Shown: in pieces, positions 61,886 to 64,000 of the stretch
Numbering within the stretch: position 1 is the first letter of the stretch
How the letters are laid out: each line of letters begins with the position of its first letter
NCBI RefSeq assembly: GCF_028275055.1
Contig: NZ_JAQCNJ010000020.1
Coordinates: forward strand, 1-64,000
From: Haloplanus sp.
Lineage (GTDB): Archaea > Halobacteriota > Halobacteria > Halobacteriales > Haloferacaceae
Length of the DNA: 64,000 bases
Reading direction: 5' to 3'
Program-made: the position numbers and the translations under genes
The notes under the pieces: generated by a model
What the model was told of the DNA's origin: nothing
The model's input: the letters and a program-made list of their open reading frames with translations, nothing else
Database searches by the model: none

Positions 61886-61990
61886 ACCCGTCTTTGCATT
61901 CGGGGACACAAAAACCCGTAGCCGGGCGACCGCGCCGGGTCGGCACGACACACCGCGGCCTTTTTCGATCCCCGGACCCTACAGGAGACC

Positions 61991-62347
61991 ATGTCAGCAC
62001 TGCGGGACGCGCTTCGGGACCTCCCCGAGGCGGTGTTCGCGGACCTGCTCGAGAGCGACGACGCCTACCTCCTCGTCCTCGACCTGCCGGGAGCGGCCGC
62101 CGGGACGGTCGACGCACGGGTCGAGAGGGGACGGCTCAACATCGAGGCTCGGCGCGAGAAGGCCCTCCCCGGTTCGTTCGAGTACGTTCGCGAGGACCGC
62201 TCGCTCTTTCTCGACGCCGAACTCCCGCTGCCGCCGGACGCAACGGGGGCGGGGGCCGAGGGGTCGATGGAGCGGGGCGTCCTCAAACTCCGTCTCCCGA
62301 AGTACGAGGCCGCACCGGAGCAGTCCGTCCCGATCGAGGACGCGTAA
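61991..62347 (+). CDS. Small heat-shock protein (Hsp20/alpha-crystallin family)
   Basis: A 118-residue Hsp20-type chaperone. The alpha-crystallin core includes AYLLVLDLPGAAAGTVDARV, RLNIEARREK and SFEYVREDRSLFLDAELPLPP, with the GVLKLRLPK motif (about 96-104) near the C-terminus, as in the G-x-L-x-x-x-x-P signature. It is short at the N-terminus compared with typical Hsp20s. Followed by the ABC1 kinase gene after 6 nt, so likely co-transcribed. Confidence 0.85.
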   Translation: MSALRDALRDLPEAVFADLLESDDAYLLVLDLPGAAAGTVDARVERGRLNIEARREKALPGSFEYVREDRSLFLDAELPLPPDATGAGAEGSMERGVLKLRLPKYEAAPEQSVPIEDA

Positions 62348-62353
62348 GCCCGG

Positions 62354-64000
62354 GTGGTCACGCTGGTCAATCTCCGTGCATACTGGCGATTCGTCCTGGT
62401 CGTCTACCAGTTCCTCCCGCTTCTGTTCGCGTACGCCCGCGACCAGCGGCGGTTTCTCCTGTTCGGGAGCGGTCGGAGCGTCGATCCGGGGACACAGCGA
62501 GAACGGGCCGATCGGCTGCTGAACTCGCTTTTGACCCTCGGGCCGACGTTTATCAAGCTCGGTCAGCTGTTGTCGACCCGGCCGGATATTCTGCCGCCGG
62601 CGTACATCGAGGTTCTGGCCTCACTCCAAGACGACGTGCCGCCGGCGCCGTGGGAGGAGACACGGCCGGTTCTCGAAGACGAGGTCGGACCGGTCGACGA
62701 GATGTTCGATGACTTCGAGCGGGACGCCATCAGCGGGGCCAGCCTCGGCCAAGTGTACCGCGCGACCTACGACGGCGATCAGGTGGCGATCAAGGTTCGA
62801 CGGCCGGGGATCGAGCCCCTCGTCGAGGCCGACCTGCGGGCGGTCGGGTGGGTTCTGCCGATCCTCCTGCGGTTCACCGACGAGGCGCGCCGATTCTCGT
62901 TGTCGAACCTCGCCGACGAGTTCTCCGACACGATCAGAGAGGAGATGGACTACAGCCGCGAGCGGCGGATGCTCAACGAGATTCGGGGGAACTTCGAAAC
63001 CAACGACCGGATCCGTATCCCGACCGCGGTCGACAGCCTATCGGGCGAACGCGTTCTCGTCATGGAGTATATCGGCGGCACCAAGATCAACGACATCGAG
63101 ACACTCGATGCAAAGGGGCTCGACCGGACCGACCTCGCTGAGAGCCTCCAGCGGATCTACCTCCAAATGATCGTCGAAGACGGCGTTTTCCACGCCGACC
63201 CACACCCCGGAAACCTGTCGGTTGATGACGACGGCGCGATCATCTTCTACGACTTCGGTATGAGCGGGCGTGTAGACGCCTTCTTCCAGGAGAAGATCAT
63301 CGACTTCTACATCTCGGTCGCCAATCAGGATATCGACGGCATTCTCGACGCGATGATCGAGATGGGGACGCTCAGCCCCGAGGCCGACCGCGAGGTGATG
63401 GGTAACGTGATGGAACTGGCCATCGCGGACGTTCGCGGCGAGGATCTGGAGCAGTACCGCGTCCAGCAGGTGATCCAGCAGGTCGAGGACACAATCTACG
63501 AGTTCCCCCTCCGACTGCCACGGAACTTCGCGCTCATCCTGCGGGTAGCAACGGTCGTCGAGGGGGTGTGTGTCACCCTCGACCCTGACTTCGACTTCAT
63601 CAGCGTCGCCACCGACTACCTCACCGAACAGGGGTACCGCGAGGAGGGCGTCCGACAGGCCGTCGAGTCGGTCGGCGACCAACTGGAGGAGACGGCCCGC
63701 TCGCTGGTGACCGTCCCGCCGAAACTCGACGACGTTCTCGACCGGGTCAAGCGTGATGACCTCACGATACAGGTCCAACTCGACGGGGAAAACGACGTGT
63801 TGGATCGACTCGCAAAACGAATCGCCTACAGCATTCTCGCGGCGGTCGGGGTGCTCTCGACGGCCATTCTCTACTCGTTCAACCAGACGCCCGAGGCGGC
63901 CGTTGTCGCCGCGGTCATAACGGTCCCGGTCGGCGGCCTGCTCTACCGGTCGCTCCGGCGCAAACAGGGCGTCACGGCTCGGCCACAGTTCACCCGACAG
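62354..64000 (+). CDS. ABC1/AarF (UbiB) family protein kinase-like, truncated at window end
   Basis: 549 codons are visible from GTG 62354 to the last base. This is an ABC1/UbiB-family atypical kinase, which supports quinone or isoprenoid-lipid metabolism. The KxGQ motif is FIKLGQLLSTRPD (about 75-87), with the glycine-poor AQVY-type P-loop as GASLGQVYRA (about 130-139) and Lys in VAIKVRRPG (about 145). DGVFHADPHPGNL and FYDFGMSGR carry the catalytic Asp residues. Two C-terminal helices (about 490-535) anchor it. Only the last few residues may be missing. The frame is open across the edge, so the true stop is unseen. Confidence 0.9.
   Translation, partial: MVTLVNLRAYWRFVLVVYQFLPLLFAYARDQRRFLLFGSGRSVDPGTQRERADRLLNSLLTLGPTFIKLGQLLSTRPDILPPAYIEVLASLQDDVPPAPWEETRPVLEDEVGPVDEMFDDFERDAISGASLGQVYRATYDGDQVAIKVRRPGIEPLVEADLRAVGWVLPILLRFTDEARRFSLSNLADEFSDTIREEMDYSRERRMLNEIRGNFETNDRIRIPTAVDSLSGERVLVMEYIGGTKINDIETLDAKGLDRTDLAESLQRIYLQMIVEDGVFHADPHPGNLSVDDDGAIIFYDFGMSGRVDAFFQEKIIDFYISVANQDIDGILDAMIEMGTLSPEADREVMGNVMELAIADVRGEDLEQYRVQQVIQQVEDTIYEFPLRLPRNFALILRVATVVEGVCVTLDPDFDFISVATDYLTEQGYREEGVRQAVESVGDQLEETARSLVTVPPKLDDVLDRVKRDDLTIQVQLDGENDVLDRLAKRIAYSILAAVGVLSTAILYSFNQTPEAAVVAAVITVPVGGLLYRSLRRKQGVTARPQFTRQ

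Noticed and set aside
1-64000. CRISPR arrays, intact IS elements, rRNA operon, prophage
   Set aside because: No spaced direct repeats, transposase, rRNA or phage structural genes were seen in reading either strand.

Overview
The window is chromosomal DNA from a haloarchaeon (class Halobacteria). The evidence is uniformly high GC, very acidic proteins, many GTG starts, and A/T-rich TATA boxes 25-30 nt before start codons (leaderless transcripts). Marker genes agree: CetZ tubulin, archaeal DnaG, aIF2-beta, coenzyme F420 genes, and several haloarchaea-only small families. The genus cannot be told. There is no rRNA, CRISPR array, intact IS element or prophage; the region reads as core chromosome.

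Layout. 0-10 kb: the 5' end of a zinc-ribbon gene, a MoaB/Mog protein, ilvD, a UbiA-lycopene-cyclase-domain fusion, a class III CoA-transferase coupled to a LeuA/homocitrate-synthase-like enzyme, aIF2-beta, a FAH-family enzyme, a Usp protein and msrB. 10-20 kb: envelope genes, namely a Tat lipoprotein, a nuclease-like/lamin-tail protein, a COG1361 exoprotein with an RND exporter, and an S49 protease with a DUF4350 protein; a DapA-family and a PHP enzyme lie among them. 20-25 kb: cyclophilin, a pabB-pabA-pabC operon (p-aminobenzoate), a frameshifted small membrane gene, and tRNA-Leu(UAA) followed by a structured gene-free stretch. 25-34 kb: tmk, an NDUFA9-like dehydrogenase, cetZ1 with an overlapping membrane-protein gene, cofC/cofG/cofH for F420, a frameshifted YdjM-like gene and uppS. 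34-42 kb: a complete peptide ABC transporter operon with a fused double ATPase. 42-47 kb: a second, catalytically degenerate UppS paralogue divergent from a DUF92 kinase-like gene, a GNAT gene, dnaG and a MOSC protein. 47-58 kb: a short zinc ribbon, a DUF6293 regulator, an enolase-superfamily gene, a DUF1405 protein, pdxS, thrB, carA divergent from an Lrp regulator, and hemA. 58-64 kb: a HAD phosphatase, two tandem moeA paralogues, Hsp20 and an ABC1/AarF kinase that runs off the end.

Pathways: branched-chain amino acids (ilvD, the LeuA-like gene), folate/methanopterin precursor (pab), F420 (cofCGH), molybdenum cofactor (moaB, two moeA, MOSC), vitamin B6 (pdxS), heme (hemA), pyrimidine/arginine (carA, tmk), threonine (thrB), polyprenyl carrier lipid (two uppS paralogues and DUF92) and carotenoid/prenyl chemistry.

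Most interesting: the two cis-prenyltransferase paralogues split the catalytic Asp motif and the C-terminal RxG motif between them, as in the eukaryotic DHDDS/NgBR heteromer, and the degenerate one is divergent from a putative polyprenyl-phosphate kinase. Also notable are the UbiA-lycopene cyclase fusion, short leaderless or coupled ORFs (before cetZ1, before the RND exporter, at 50235), two single-base frameshifts in small membrane genes, and five convergent gene pairs that share exactly a 4-nt stop overlap.
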